Positions 12,056 to 21,941 of a DNA stretch of 64,000 nt are shown in pieces. The notes under the pieces were generated by a model that ran no database searches, had not been told where the DNA came from, and worked only from the letters and a program-made list of their open reading frames with translations. A program made the position numbers and the translations under genes. Each line of letters starts with the position of its first letter. Within the stretch, counting starts at the first letter, position 1. This stretch comes from Plantago ovata (taxonomy: Eukaryota > Streptophyta > Magnoliopsida > Lamiales > Plantaginaceae): positions 83,252,753-83,316,752 of the forward strand of contig CM051456.1 of assembly GCA_028274465.1 (NCBI GenBank), in the 5' to 3' direction.

Positions 12056-14124
12056 ATGCCTAGAACCCGAACGGGTGGACCTATTATTGAACCTTTTATA
12101 GACAAGATCGATCGTTTGTTTCAAAGGAGAAGGAGGAATTTGAATCTCGAGTTTGAAGGAGTAGCATCTAGAGCTTCCACTTCTGGTATTCGGGAAGAGT
12201 CTTCTTCTTATCTTTTGGAGCCAATTCTTGAATCTGTTTACTTGGAATGTGAAATGGCGGAGCGGCCCATACGTACACTTACTAAGCCTACGGTTGGGGC
12301 TAGAGGACAAGTAATTGTCCTCAATGATGCCACAAGGAACTTGGAGATCAAGAATCACATGTTCCAACAACTACCCAAATTCTATGGGATGGCTGATGAG
12401 GACGTGATAGGGTACTTGAATGAGCTCGAGAACTTTGTTCTCCATCTTGGGCGACCAGGAGCTGGTGTTACGGATGATGATCTCCGCATGAAGGTCTTTT
12501 CTATGGGACTAGGCGATCGTGCAAAGGCTTGGCTCAATACTTTGGAGGCCGGGTCTTTGACAATATGGGATCTATGTTTTGATAAGTTCATGGAGCGTTA
12601 CTACCCCGCTTCCAAGACAATGGCTATGAAGAGCCAAATTAGCTCCTTCGAGCAGAGGTACGATGAGCCTTTTCACGAGGCCTATGATCGTTTCATGGGG
12701 TTGCATCATCGATGCCCACATAACGGGTATGATAAAGGTCAGCTTCTCCAATTCTTTTACAATGGTTTACATCCTGAGATTCAATCTCAAGTGGATAGTA
12801 TTTGTGGAGGTAGTATGGGGGAGTCGCTTCCTTCTCAAGCCCAAGTGAAGCTGGACATGATGTACCGGAATTCCCAAAACCGGAATGTGAGGGCTCGTGT
12901 GCTCCAAAAGGAGCAAAGAGGTGAGGCCAAGGTAGTAGTGGAACAAAATGCCTTCGATGGGTTCGCCCATGAAGTGAAGCAAGCTTTGAGGCAAAGCGTT
13001 CCTTCTCCTTCTACAGAGGTTTGTGGTGTGTGCAAGAACTATGGGCACCCGGCCTACTTATGCCGTTCTGAATTTGCTAGAGAGCAATATATCACGAACG
13101 ATGTCCGTCAAGAAGTATATGCTGCTGAGGGAGAGCAAGTAGTTGGAGATGTGAACTACGGGCAAGGTTATGGCAATGTGAGGCCAAAAAACCGTGGACC
13201 CCGAGGTGGGTACCAGAATCAAGGCAACCATGGTTATCTTCATAACCCGGATCAAAAATGCCTATGGGATCAAGATAGAAGTCGTCTCAACTATGGGAAC
13301 AATTGGTATGAAGGAGCACCGCCTTCTAATCCTACACCTCCGCCTCAGGTTGCTAGTTCGGGACCACAAGGTGGAGGGGTGCTTCCTTCACCTCTTGTCT
13401 CTTCTCTCAACGATCTTGTGTTGAAAACAAATAAGTTTATGGAGCATTACTATCGTAATGTAGCTACTAATAATCAGCGGTTTGAGAAGCTTGAGGCTAG
13501 TAGTAGCAACCTCCATAAGAAGTTGCAAGAGCTGATAGATCGGGGGGCTAGTACAGAGCAAGGGAAGTTTCCCGGAAGCACGGAGAAGGCTATGGCCATA
13601 ACCGTGGTGACTGATTTGCCCGTGGAGATCACGGTTGTGAGAGACAATGCACTAGTTGAGGTGCCAAGTTGCAAGATAACTGAAACTTGCAAAGTGAGTG
13701 AGGAGCTTGAGATTCCTAAGGTAGTTGTGGAAGAGAAAGTGGTCGCACAATCTGATGCGATAGTGGAAGAAGTGAATGAAAACTCATCGTCTGAGGATGA
13801 GTTGGTGGATATGGTGGAAGTGCCTATCCAAGAGAGCTTTGATGTGGAAATCGGCTTGGGTAAGAAGGATGGAATAGTGGCAACTCTAGACACGGGAGCG
13901 GGTGTGCATGTCATACCTTTGAACGTGTACGAAGAGTCGGGTTTGTCTGGCTTAAGACCAATGAAGTGCATGGTGCAATTGGCGGATGGGTCTATGAAGA
14001 GGCCATTGGGTGTGAACGAGAATCTAGTGGTAAGAGTCACTGGTGTAGAGGTCAAGACGAACTTCATCGTCATGCCTACATCCTCCGAAAAAGCTCAAGG
14101 ATGTGGTTCTTTTGGGTAGAGCCT
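12056..14124 (+). pseudogene. Element I gag-protease, interrupted by element II
   Basis: The chosen start is the ATG at 12056 (MPRTRTGG); an upstream in-frame ATG lies at 12020. Gag would form the particle that packages element RNA. The gag core occupies roughly residues 100-210, a CCHC knuckle (CGVCKNYGHPAYLC) lies near 320-335, and an aspartic protease with active-site DTGA lies near residue 612. An extra A in a run at about 14089 shifts the frame, giving a stop at 14119. Five bases later element II begins. The 3' end of the gene resumes at 23346. No reverse transcriptase follows in either piece. Confidence 0.88.
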
Positions 14125-15395
14125 TGATGAACGTATTTTTGACGCGTTCATCTTGTCTTTTTTACCTTCTTTTGCTATCTTCTAGCCTTGTTTTTTGGTT
14201 AGTTTTGTAGAATAGTGTCACGTTTTGTGTTTTCTGCATTTTCAGGCACTTAGGTACGAAACGGCGTTTTTGGAGCTAAAAACGAGCCTTTTTGATGGAA
14301 AAGATGGCCCCGTTGAAATTCCCCAATCTCCATGGCTTGTTCGTAAGTGTTTGAGTTTCAATAAGCATCGAGAAGGATGAGTCCAAGGCACCCGAGGGCC
14401 AAGCGAGGGCAAAAAGATTGAGTTTGAAGACAAAAATCTGCCCAGGAGCCAAGCTAAGCGCCTGGAATAGTGAAGCGCTCCGCTTCAATTTCCAGGAGCT
14501 TTGGCACAGAAGCCAAGCGAAGCGCTTGGAGTGCCAAAGCGCTTCGCTTGGCTTCTCCAAGCGGTCCGCTTGGCAGCAGTTACGTTTTCGGATTTTCCTT
14601 CTTAGATCTGATCTTTGGTCATTTTTTGAAGATCTTTTGAACTGTAACTTCGTTTTGGAGAGCTCCTATGCCCCAAAACTCAGAGAAAACTCAGATTACT
14701 TTGTATTTTAGCTTGGGATACAAGGTTTTGATTGGAATTCATCCTTTGTAATCATCTACGGAGAGGTTTTCTTTGATTCCCACCGATTAGTGACAGCTTT
14801 GGTGGTAACTTGTATCACTCTCTTGTCTTGTAGTTTGATATGATGTATTCTGATTATTATTCATATGAATTGATGTCTATGTTGATGAATATGAGTAGCT
14901 AAATCTTTTGTGTTGGTGGTAGAATGTAGAATATGCATGCTATGTGTTATGTTTATGCTTACATGAGATTGTGAGTCAATCTTGCTGCAAATTCCTTCAT
15001 ATGATTCTTAGTTGCCTATAAAATATATTCGAATTGAGTATAGTGACAAACTCTTGGTCAATGAAAGCTATAAGATTGTATGTTAGAGATTTGCAGCATG
15101 CTAGATAAATGGTGTTGGTGACAAGCACCTCTAAAGTTTTGATAGTGGTCTTTTATGATGTGTGTCTTAAAGTTACCTAGACGAGTTGCTTAGCAGACTT
15201 GATCGAAGGTTTTACGCACTGAACTTGTGAGCATATTCGTAACCCATGCATGTGTATTTGATTTCTACCACCAACCGTTTTCCAAACTTTATTTACAACA
15301 ATCTGATTTCTCGTTGCTTTGTTCAAAGGAAACGATTCTAAACATTTGAACTCGTTGACTGAAATTACTAGCAAAAACCTCAAGCAAAGCCACGT
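14125..15395 (+). repeat. Element II 5' LTR, 3' end deleted
   Basis: This matches 21942-23215 but stops at AGCCACGTTAG and continues directly with gag sequence beginning AGAAGGAGG. Only a two-base overlap (AG) is shared at the junction. Inverted repeats of the AAGCG type lie at about 14469-14572 and a TATA-like CTATAAAAT near 15016. Confidence 0.92.
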
Positions 15396-15410
15396 TAGAG
15401 AAGGAGGAAT

Positions 15411-17633
15411 TTGAATCTCGAGTTTGAAGGAGTAGCATCTAGAGCTTCCACTTCTGGTATTCGGGAAGAGTCTTCTTCTTATCTTTTGGAGCCAATTCTT
15501 GAATCTGTTTACTTGGAAGGTGAAATGGCGGAGCGGCCAATACGTACACTTACTAAGCCTACGATTGGGGCTAGAGGACCAGCAATTGTCCTCAATGATG
15601 CCACCAGGAACTTGGAGATCAAGAATCACATGTTCCAACAACTTCCCAAATTCTATGGGATGGCTAATGAGGACGTGATTGGTTTCTTGTATGAGCTCGA
15701 GAATTTTGTCCTCCATCTTGGGCGACCAGGAGCTGGTGTTACGGATGATGATCTCCGCATGAAGGTCTTTTCTATGGGGCTAGGCGATCGTGCAAAGGCT
15801 TGGCTCAATACTTTGGAAGCCGGGTCTTTGACAACATGGGATCTATGTTTCGATAAGTTCATGGAGCGTTACTACCCCGCTTCCAAGACAATGGCTATGA
15901 AGAGCCAAATTAGCTCCTTCGAGCAGAGGTACGATGAGCCTTTCCACGAGGCCTATGATCGTTTCATGGGGTTGCATCATCGATGCCCACATAACGGGTA
16001 TGATAAAGGTCAGCTTCTCCAATTCTTTTACAATGGTTTACATCCTGAGATTCAATCTCAAGTGGATTGTATTTGTGAAGGTAGTATGGGAGAGTTGCTT
16101 CCTTCTCAAGCCCAAGTGAAGCTGGACATGATGTACCGGAATTCCCAAAACCGGAATGTGAGGGCTCGTGTGCTCCAAAAGGAGCAAAGAGGTGAGGCCA
16201 GGGTAGTAGTGGAACAAAATGCCTTCGATGGGTTCGCCCATGAAGTGAAGCAAGCTTTGAGGCAAAGCGTTGCTTCTCCTTCTACGGAAGTTTGTGGTGT
16301 GTGCAAGAACTATGGGCACCCGGCCTACTTATGTCGTTCTGAATTTGCTAGAGAGCAATATATCACGAACGATGTCCGTCAAGAAGTATATGCTGCTGAG
16401 GGAGAGCAAGTAGTTGGAGATGTGAACTACGGGCAAGGTTATGGCAATGTGAGGCCACAAAACCGTGGACCCCGAGGTGGGTACCAGAATCAAGGCAACC
16501 GTGGTTATCTTCATGACCCAGATCAAAATGCCTATGGGCCTAATCAAGATAGAAGTCGTCTCAGCTATGGGAACAATTGGTATAAAGGAGCACCGCCTTC
16601 TAATCCTACACCTCCGCATCAGGTTGCTAGTTCGGGACCACAAGGTGGATGGGTGCTTCCTTCACCTCTTGTCTCTTCTCTCAACGATCTTGTGTTGAAG
16701 ACAAATAAGTTTATGGAGCATTACTATCGTAATGAAGCTACTAACAATAAGAGGTTTGAGAAGCTTGAGGCTAGTAGTAGCAACCTCCATAAGAAGTTGC
16801 AAGAGCTGATAGATCGGGAGGCTAGTAGAGAGCAAGGGAAGTTTCCCGGAAACACGGAGAAGGCTATGGCCATAACCGTGGTGACTGATTTGCCCGTGGT
16901 GATCACGGTTGTGAGAGACAATGCACTAGTTGAGGTGCCAAGTTGCAAGATAATTGAAACATGCAAAGTGAGTGAGGAGCTTGAGACTCCTAAGGTAGTT
17001 GTGGAAGAGAAAGTGGTCGCACAATCTGATGCGATAGTGGAAGAAGTGAATGAAAACTCATCGTCTGAGGATGAGTTGGTGGAAATGGTGGAAGTGCCTA
17101 TCCAAGAGAGCTTTGATTTGGAAATCGGCTTGGGTAAGAAGGATGGAATAGTGACAACTCTAGACACGGGAGCGGGTGTGAATGTCATACCTTTGAACGT
17201 GTACGAAGAGTCGGGTTTGTCTGGCTTAAGACTAATGAAGTGCATGGTGCAACTGGCGGATGGGTCTATGAAGAAGCCATTGGGTGTGATCGAGAATCTA
17301 CTGGTAAGATTCGCCGGTGTAGAGGTCAAGACGAACTTCATCGTCATGCCTACATCCTCCGCAAAGCTCAAGGATGTGGTTCTTTTGGGTAGAGCCTTCA
17401 TCAACAAAGTACATATGGTGATAGACATGTACCGTCGTACATGTAGCTTCGAGGTAAATGGCAAGCAACATACGTTGCGAGCCATAATTAATTCATGTGC
17501 TTATGTTTATACTAACGAACTTGTAGGATTCTTTGGTCCTCTTTATGTTCGTCAAGATGTGCGGGGACTTGGTGCTTTGAAGAGCACTTGGACGGGGAAG
17601 TCTAGTACCCGATGCAAAATTGATCCCGCATGA
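15411..17633 (+). CDS. Element II gag-protease polyprotein
   Basis: This 740-codon open frame has lost its original start through the deletion at 15395; the first ATG left is at 15411. It keeps the gag core (roughly residues 65-175), a CCHC knuckle (CGVCKNYGHPAYLC) near residue 295, a low-complexity linker and an aspartic protease with DTGA at about residue 585. The frame ends 150 residues after the active site, at TGA 17631-17633, with no reverse transcriptase, RNase H or integrase. The family-B copy ends at an equivalent point (both share GKSST near the C-terminus), so the lack of pol looks ancestral. Product: structural particle protein plus processing protease. Confidence 0.88.
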   Translation: MNLEFEGVASRASTSGIREESSSYLLEPILESVYLEGEMAERPIRTLTKPTIGARGPAIVLNDATRNLEIKNHMFQQLPKFYGMANEDVIGFLYELENFVLHLGRPGAGVTDDDLRMKVFSMGLGDRAKAWLNTLEAGSLTTWDLCFDKFMERYYPASKTMAMKSQISSFEQRYDEPFHEAYDRFMGLHHRCPHNGYDKGQLLQFFYNGLHPEIQSQVDCICEGSMGELLPSQAQVKLDMMYRNSQNRNVRARVLQKEQRGEARVVVEQNAFDGFAHEVKQALRQSVASPSTEVCGVCKNYGHPAYLCRSEFAREQYITNDVRQEVYAAEGEQVVGDVNYGQGYGNVRPQNRGPRGGYQNQGNRGYLHDPDQNAYGPNQDRSRLSYGNNWYKGAPPSNPTPPHQVASSGPQGGWVLPSPLVSSLNDLVLKTNKFMEHYYRNEATNNKRFEKLEASSSNLHKKLQELIDREASREQGKFPGNTEKAMAITVVTDLPVVITVVRDNALVEVPSCKIIETCKVSEELETPKVVVEEKVVAQSDAIVEEVNENSSSEDELVEMVEVPIQESFDLEIGLGKKDGIVTTLDTGAGVNVIPLNVYEESGLSGLRLMKCMVQLADGSMKKPLGVIENLLVRFAGVEVKTNFIVMPTSSAKLKDVVLLGRAFINKVHMVIDMYRRTCSFEVNGKQHTLRAIINSCAYVYTNELVGFFGPLYVRQDVRGLGALKSTWTGKSSTRCKIDPA

Positions 17634-17675
17634 GCTAAGACGAATCGAGCCAACGACTTTTAAACGAAGGCGCTT

Positions 17676-17693
17676 CTCGGGAGGCAACTCGAG
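17676..17693 (+). other. Conserved stem-loop after gag-protease stop (element II)
   Basis: A CTCGGG stem with loop AGGCAA and a CTCGAG partner, including one G-U pair. Element I has CTCGGG/CCCGAG at 23624-23641. Family B has CCCGG-type arms around the same loop at 35216-35234. Arms vary while pairing and loop are kept. Confidence 0.7.
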
Positions 17694-17814
17694 GTTGTAA
17701 GTACTTGCATATAGATTAGAAGCACGTTTAAATTTTGTTTCGTTGTTTAGACAAGGTTTTTGGGGTGAAAATTTAGCAAAAGTCGAAAAAAAATGAATTT
17801 GGGAGCTTCAGGTC

Positions 17815-18030
17815 CCAAGCGAACCGCTTGGAAAGCCCAAGAGGTCCGCTTGGATTTCCAGTAAGAATTCCATTCTTACTGGAAATCCAAACGATGCGCT
17901 TGGCACGCCCAAGCGGTCCGCTTGAATTTCCAGTAAGAATGAAAATTCTTACTGGAAATCCAAGTGGAGCGCTTGGGAGTTCCCAAGCGGACCGCTTCGC
18001 TTGGGACGCCAAGCGCTTCGCTTGGCTTTC
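17815..18030. repeat. Inverted-repeat cluster before ORF2 (element II)
   Basis: The cluster holds several copies of CCAAGCG-NNN-CGCTTGG with different three-base centres (17815-17831 is a perfect 17-mer), plus degenerate copies. Among them is a perfect 37-bp palindrome with 17-bp arms around TCC (17852-17888), and a second long one with arms ATTTCCAGTAAGAAT around GAAA (about 17926-17959). The same cluster occurs in element I at about 23765-23945. Confidence 0.85.
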
Positions 18031-18079
18031 CTTAAGAAAGCTAAGCGGGGCACTTGTGTTTCAAAGCCCCCCACTTCGT

Positions 18080-18787
18080 TTTTCTTCCTCCATTGCCGAT
18101 TTAGCACCCCAAAAATCTCAATCTCTCTCAATTCTCCACCAGTTCTTGCAATCTAGTGCATTATACAAAGCCCATCACCCCCTCTATCATCTAAACCGAT
18201 CAAATTTCACGTTTGATGCATCCATAACAAGGAATCAAAGGTACCTCTCATGAACCCTAACTTTCTTGAATTTGAGATTTTATCTTAATTAGCTTCAATT
18301 GTGTTATGCATTGGTGAATTAGAGTTTGATAATGATTATTGAGCATGTTTCTCACTAGATGTGATGTCTAAATTCGAATTTTGCTCCTCTTGATTTATGA
18401 TGAACTCTAGTGCTCGAATTTTTGCTATGTAATTGTTTGATGATTGTTAGCCTTGAATTTGAGTTATGTTATGATTCGAATTTTTGCTATGTAATTGTTT
18501 GATGATTGTTAGCCTTGAATTTGGGTTATGTTATGATTATGGTGATGTTGTGATTGCATGAGAATGTGTTGGATTGGTTGGATAATTTAATTGGAGAGTT
18601 TGTTTGCTTGGTTTAGATTCGTATGGATTTATCGTAACGTCGTGTTAAAGCTTCTCGATTTGTTCATATGAACTTTAGCAAGCCTTCAAACTCACCATGA
18701 GATTACTTGTGTGAGTATTGGAGTCTAGGAGTCGAGTCTAAGTCTCATTGTCTCTTGAAGTTATCTAATAAGATTATTCTAGGTACA
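18080..18787 (+). other. Non-coding spacer before ORF2 (element II)
   Basis: No gene is visible. It is near-identical to 24020-24645 of element I except for a roughly 70-bp tandem duplication near 18400-18540. It ends in a pyrimidine-containing stretch and TTCTAG just before the ORF2 start codon, which resembles a splice acceptor. Confidence 0.6.
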
Positions 18788-19984
18788 ATGGCATCAAGAA
18801 GATCCAAGAGATCAAGGGGAGAAGGGACCTCGAGTACTCAACAAACGGCCACACCCAGCGAGTATCGCCAATCGAGGAGGGAAAGGCAATTCGAAGCGAG
18901 TTTCCATGCCCACAAGCACACGTACATTTCTGAGAGGAGCATTCGCTTCACGGCTGGTGAGAGCGGGTTGGATGGTGCCAGAGAGCTCAACAAGCTCATT
19001 ACTGAGCGAGGCTGGAAGTACTATGGCGAGGTCATGCCAAATTGGGACCAAGCAGTAGTGGAGGATTTCTACATTGCCTTCACGGACTACAATGAACGGA
19101 TCGGTGAGGTTCCTGTCCGCGGTGTTGGGGTCGAGTTTACTCCTTTGAGCATCACTAGCTTCATTATGCGATTGGATAGGCCACTGACGCGGGATCCAAA
19201 CCGCCGGCCTGCAGCCCACGAGAGATTTGATCCCGCGGAGTTCTATGTCTACGACCGGGAGTCTGATCATTACCCCATGGAGGTACTAAATGGCATTACC
19301 GTGGAGGATTTTGAATTGCCTGATGAACCACCCCGAATTTTGCGCCACAACGATCTCACCTTCGAGGCAAGGATGATGTTTAAGTTTGTTCAAGCCAATT
19401 TGATCCCTAGCACACATGATTCCGAGGTTCAGTCCTATTACGGAGTCCTAGTCCATGCTCTCTTGCATAATTTGCCTCTCACTCCTGGCGTCGTCATCTT
19501 CGAGGAATTCAAGCGCCGCCGTCATGCAAACTTGATCACGGGCATGTGCAAGGAGGCCGGAGTACCCGACCTCGTACTGGACAAGAAGCCGAAGAAATCC
19601 ATCAACATTGATACGTACAATGAGATGTACGGGACTTGGTGCACTCAGCAAGGAGAACCCATGCAACCAAGGGTTACGCGCCATGTGACACCTCCTCCAC
19701 CTCCGCCTACGGCCGGACAAGGAAGCTTCGACTTCTCGGGGTTCAACCAGATCTTGGTCGATCAGTTTGGTAGCTTCCAAACCACCATGTTGGAGGCTCA
19801 GTCGACCCATCTTACCGAGCAATTCCGGGGTATACTTTCTATGATCAGACCGGTGGTAGTGGGAATGCCTTTCCTAACACCCCCTACGACCCCTACTCCT
19901 AGAGACACCAGCAGACAGGGGCCACATTTATCGGTAGTATTTGTATATTATCGTTATTTTGGCTTGTTTACTATTGTTGGTTGA
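18788..19984 (+). CDS. Element II ORF2, plant transposon-associated protein
   Basis: The chosen start is the ATG at 18788 (MASRRSKRSRGEG), giving 398 residues; an upstream in-frame ATG at 18707 lies in spacer conserved between copies. The N-terminus is basic and low in complexity. The core has a GW...VVEDFYIAF...VPVRG...F..LSITSFIM pattern, which resembles the 'putative plant transposon protein' domain (PF20167-type, recalled, not searched). The C-terminal third has a PPPPPP run and a Phe/Gln-rich segment that could form a coiled coil. No catalytic motif or membrane segment is evident. Its function is unknown. Its sequence differs strongly from the ORF2 of element I, although both sides of the gene are near-identical between the copies. 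Confidence 0.75.
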   Translation: MASRRSKRSRGEGTSSTQQTATPSEYRQSRRERQFEASFHAHKHTYISERSIRFTAGESGLDGARELNKLITERGWKYYGEVMPNWDQAVVEDFYIAFTDYNERIGEVPVRGVGVEFTPLSITSFIMRLDRPLTRDPNRRPAAHERFDPAEFYVYDRESDHYPMEVLNGITVEDFELPDEPPRILRHNDLTFEARMMFKFVQANLIPSTHDSEVQSYYGVLVHALLHNLPLTPGVVIFEEFKRRRHANLITGMCKEAGVPDLVLDKKPKKSINIDTYNEMYGTWCTQQGEPMQPRVTRHVTPPPPPPTAGQGSFDFSGFNQILVDQFGSFQTTMLEAQSTHLTEQFRGILSMIRPVVVGMPFLTPPTTPTPRDTSRQGPHLSVVFVYYRYFGLFTIVG

Positions 19985-20160
19985 AACTCTTTTCATTTCG
20001 ATTTGGTTGTATGATGTTGTGACTTTAGACTCTTGTACTCTTTATTTGCTTTTGTAGTTGTGGCCTGTGTGCCTTTTGTCGTGATTAGTTTAGTCTAGTT
20101 TTTGTCTTGGTGCCTTAGGTGATTAAGATAGGAAAAAACATCGAAAATCTGGAAACAAGG

Positions 20161-20315
20161 CCAAGCGAAGCGCTTGGAAGGGCCAAGCGGTCCGCTTGAA
20201 ATTCCAGGAAGTTTTGCTACTTCCTGCAAATTCAAGCGGAGCGCCTGGAGCCTCCCAAGCGCTCCGCTTGACCAAGCGAACCGCTTGGCTCCCGCCAAGC
20301 GGTCCGCCTGGACCC
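20161..20315. repeat. Inverted-repeat cluster after ORF2 (element II)
   Basis: Copies of CCAAGCG-NNN-CGCTTGG with centres AAG, GTC, CTC and AAC, some degenerate, lie around a hairpin with CCAGGAAGT and ACTTCCTG arms (about 20202-20226). It starts with a perfect copy at 20161-20177. The homologous cluster of element I lies at about 25797-25950. Confidence 0.85.
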
Positions 20316-20482
20316 TGTACCCTGATTTTCCTCGTTTTTCCATTCTTCTCACCTTTGCGCACCCGTTTTCACTTGTTTCTTGAGTCCTTTCAGGTACTAC
20401 TCATATATAGGAGATTGGACACGAACCTTTACCTTAGGGAAGTGCACTTTCAATCCAATTTTTCCTTTTCATTCAACTTTTC

Positions 20483-20502
20483 TTTGCTCGAGGACGAGCA
20501 AA
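20483..20502 (+). other. AGGA-loop hairpin before a polypurine-like tract (element II)
   Basis: TTTGCTCG-AGGA-CGAGCAAA, followed by GGTTTGGGGAGG. The same design with different arms (TTGCTTG/CAAGCAA) precedes the real polypurine tract at 21905-21922. Confidence 0.7.
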
Positions 20503-20998
20503 AGTTTAGGTTTGGGGAGGGGGTATTGGATTTTCAGTACTATATGCTTGTGTGGTTCGTATATGCCTGATTTTACTCAAGTTCATGTGATCTGTCGTGT
20601 TTTTTCAAATTTTTGCATGCATATCATCCCTAGATTAGTTGTTGCACGTTGTTGTGTGTGGAGTTTATTGCCAAGTCTTTTGAACTTTTTTATTGAGTAG
20701 ACTAAGTGTTTATGACCATTGATCATATGTTGCATCACTTTGCAAGTAGTTTGAGGCTTGTCTCGCTTGGTTTGTCACATTCGCATGTGCACTAGTTAAG
20801 CTTAGTAGTCTCGACATCGCCTTGAGTGGTGTTTCTTCTGCTGCGGTTCACGATGGCCTTATGAAATGATGCATGTTAGAGTCTATTGTTGTAACCCGTG
20901 TAATTATATACGTAAGAGGCGACAAGTTCTTCACCTCGATTAGAGATTGCCAAATGCCTAGGAAGGAGGTGGTGTGAGGTGTGCGATTCCTTGTATTA

Positions 20999-21216
20999 AA
21001 CCTATTCTATCGAATAGGTTTGGGGAGGGGGTTGCTTCGTTGATCTTGTCTTTCGTCTTTGAGTCGTTGTAAAGTTTTCTTTTTCTTTTTCTTTTTGTTT
21101 TGTGTCCCAACCTATTCTTTCGAATAGGTTTGGGGAGGTGTCTTTGTAAAAGAGTCTTTCCTTTTTCTTTTTCGTCTTTGTGCTCAAACCTATTTTCTCG
21201 AATAGGTTTGGGGAGG
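20999..21216 (+). repeat. Three hairpin plus polypurine modules (element II)
   Basis: The module is AACCTATTC, a four-base loop, GAATAGGTT, then TTGGGGAGG. It occurs at 20999-21028, 21109-21138 and 21187-21216; the last has one arm change. Each ends in a copy of the polypurine tract that borders the 3' LTR. Element I has three at 26633-26662, 26743-26772 and 26819-26848, and element III has two. Confidence 0.8.
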
Positions 21217-21320
21217 TGTTTTTGACACATAGTACTGCTGTTTGCCCCTATATAAAAAAAAAGAAAGAGAAAAAGAAAAGAAGAAAAAAAAAAAAAGAGA
21301 AGAAGTAAGAAAATAAAGAA
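21070..21320. repeat. Pyrimidine tract and complementary purine tract
   Basis: CTTTTT-rich runs near 21078-21100 and 21160-21175 are followed by an AAGAAAGAGAAAAAG-rich run near 21250-21320. In RNA they could pair into a long stem enclosing two of the hairpin modules. The same layout appears in element I (26710-26960) and, inverted, in element III (31850-31980). Confidence 0.5.
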
Positions 21321-21904
21321 TAAGACCCAAAAGCAAAAGAAGGGCGTTGCAAGCCAAAAGCAGTCTCGTAGTGTCAAGTGTCATATAAATATTTTGTCCT
21401 TGTGAAGTGTCGAGTTGTAAATTCTATCTTTCGTTTCGTGTCGCCTTTGTCCAAGGCCTGTTCTTGACCACCCTCGTCTTGCTCTTCAAGAAGTGGTTGA
21501 AAGAGGCTCATTCTTGAGAGTCTCGGTAGAATAGAGGATTGTTATCTTTCTAAGGGAACCCTTCTTCGTTTGATGAGAACCAGTATTGGTTCGCCCTCTC
21601 TTAAGGAAAAGTCTCGCTTGGTGAACAGTAGTAAGCCCTCGGTTTCATAGGCACGGGGAAATTGTAGTATGATAACATGCATCATTGTGTCGTCACTGAC
21701 CAGGTCCAGGTAGAAGATGTTACGTGAGACTCCTTTGTTTAACCAAGTGCACTTGAGAATGTGTATATTCGCAATCGAGACATACTTCAACCTATTTGCA
21801 TGTCATGCTCATTGGGTTTTGTTCATAAGCATTTGGAAGATTCAATAGATTAGTTCACTTTACTTGGCATGAGACTCCTTTTGTGTTGCATTTAGGATAG
21901 TTTG

Positions 21905-21941
21905 TTGCTTGAGGACAAGCAAAGGTTTGGTTTGGGGAGTT
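21905..21941 (+). other. Element II hairpin and polypurine tract
   Basis: The hairpin TTGCTTG-AGGA-CAAGCAA is followed by GGTTTGGTTTGGGGAGT, directly against the 3' LTR (TGATGAAC). It primes plus-strand synthesis in this element class. Confidence 0.85.

Noticed and set aside
14276..14711. Open frames over the LTR inverted repeats, on both strands
   Set aside because: The AAGCG-type repeats avoid stops in several frames. They encode Ser-Ala-Trp strings in both strands, which is repeat artefact.
16724..17485. 253-codon open frame antisense to gag-protease (also 13474-14073)
   Set aside because: It is the shadow of the real gene; the Ser/Thr-rich composition mirrors Glu- and Val-rich sense codons.
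17815..18030. CRISPR-like array
   Set aside because: Spacing is irregular, spacers are shared between elements, and this is plant nuclear DNA. The units are short dyads, not direct repeats with unique spacers.
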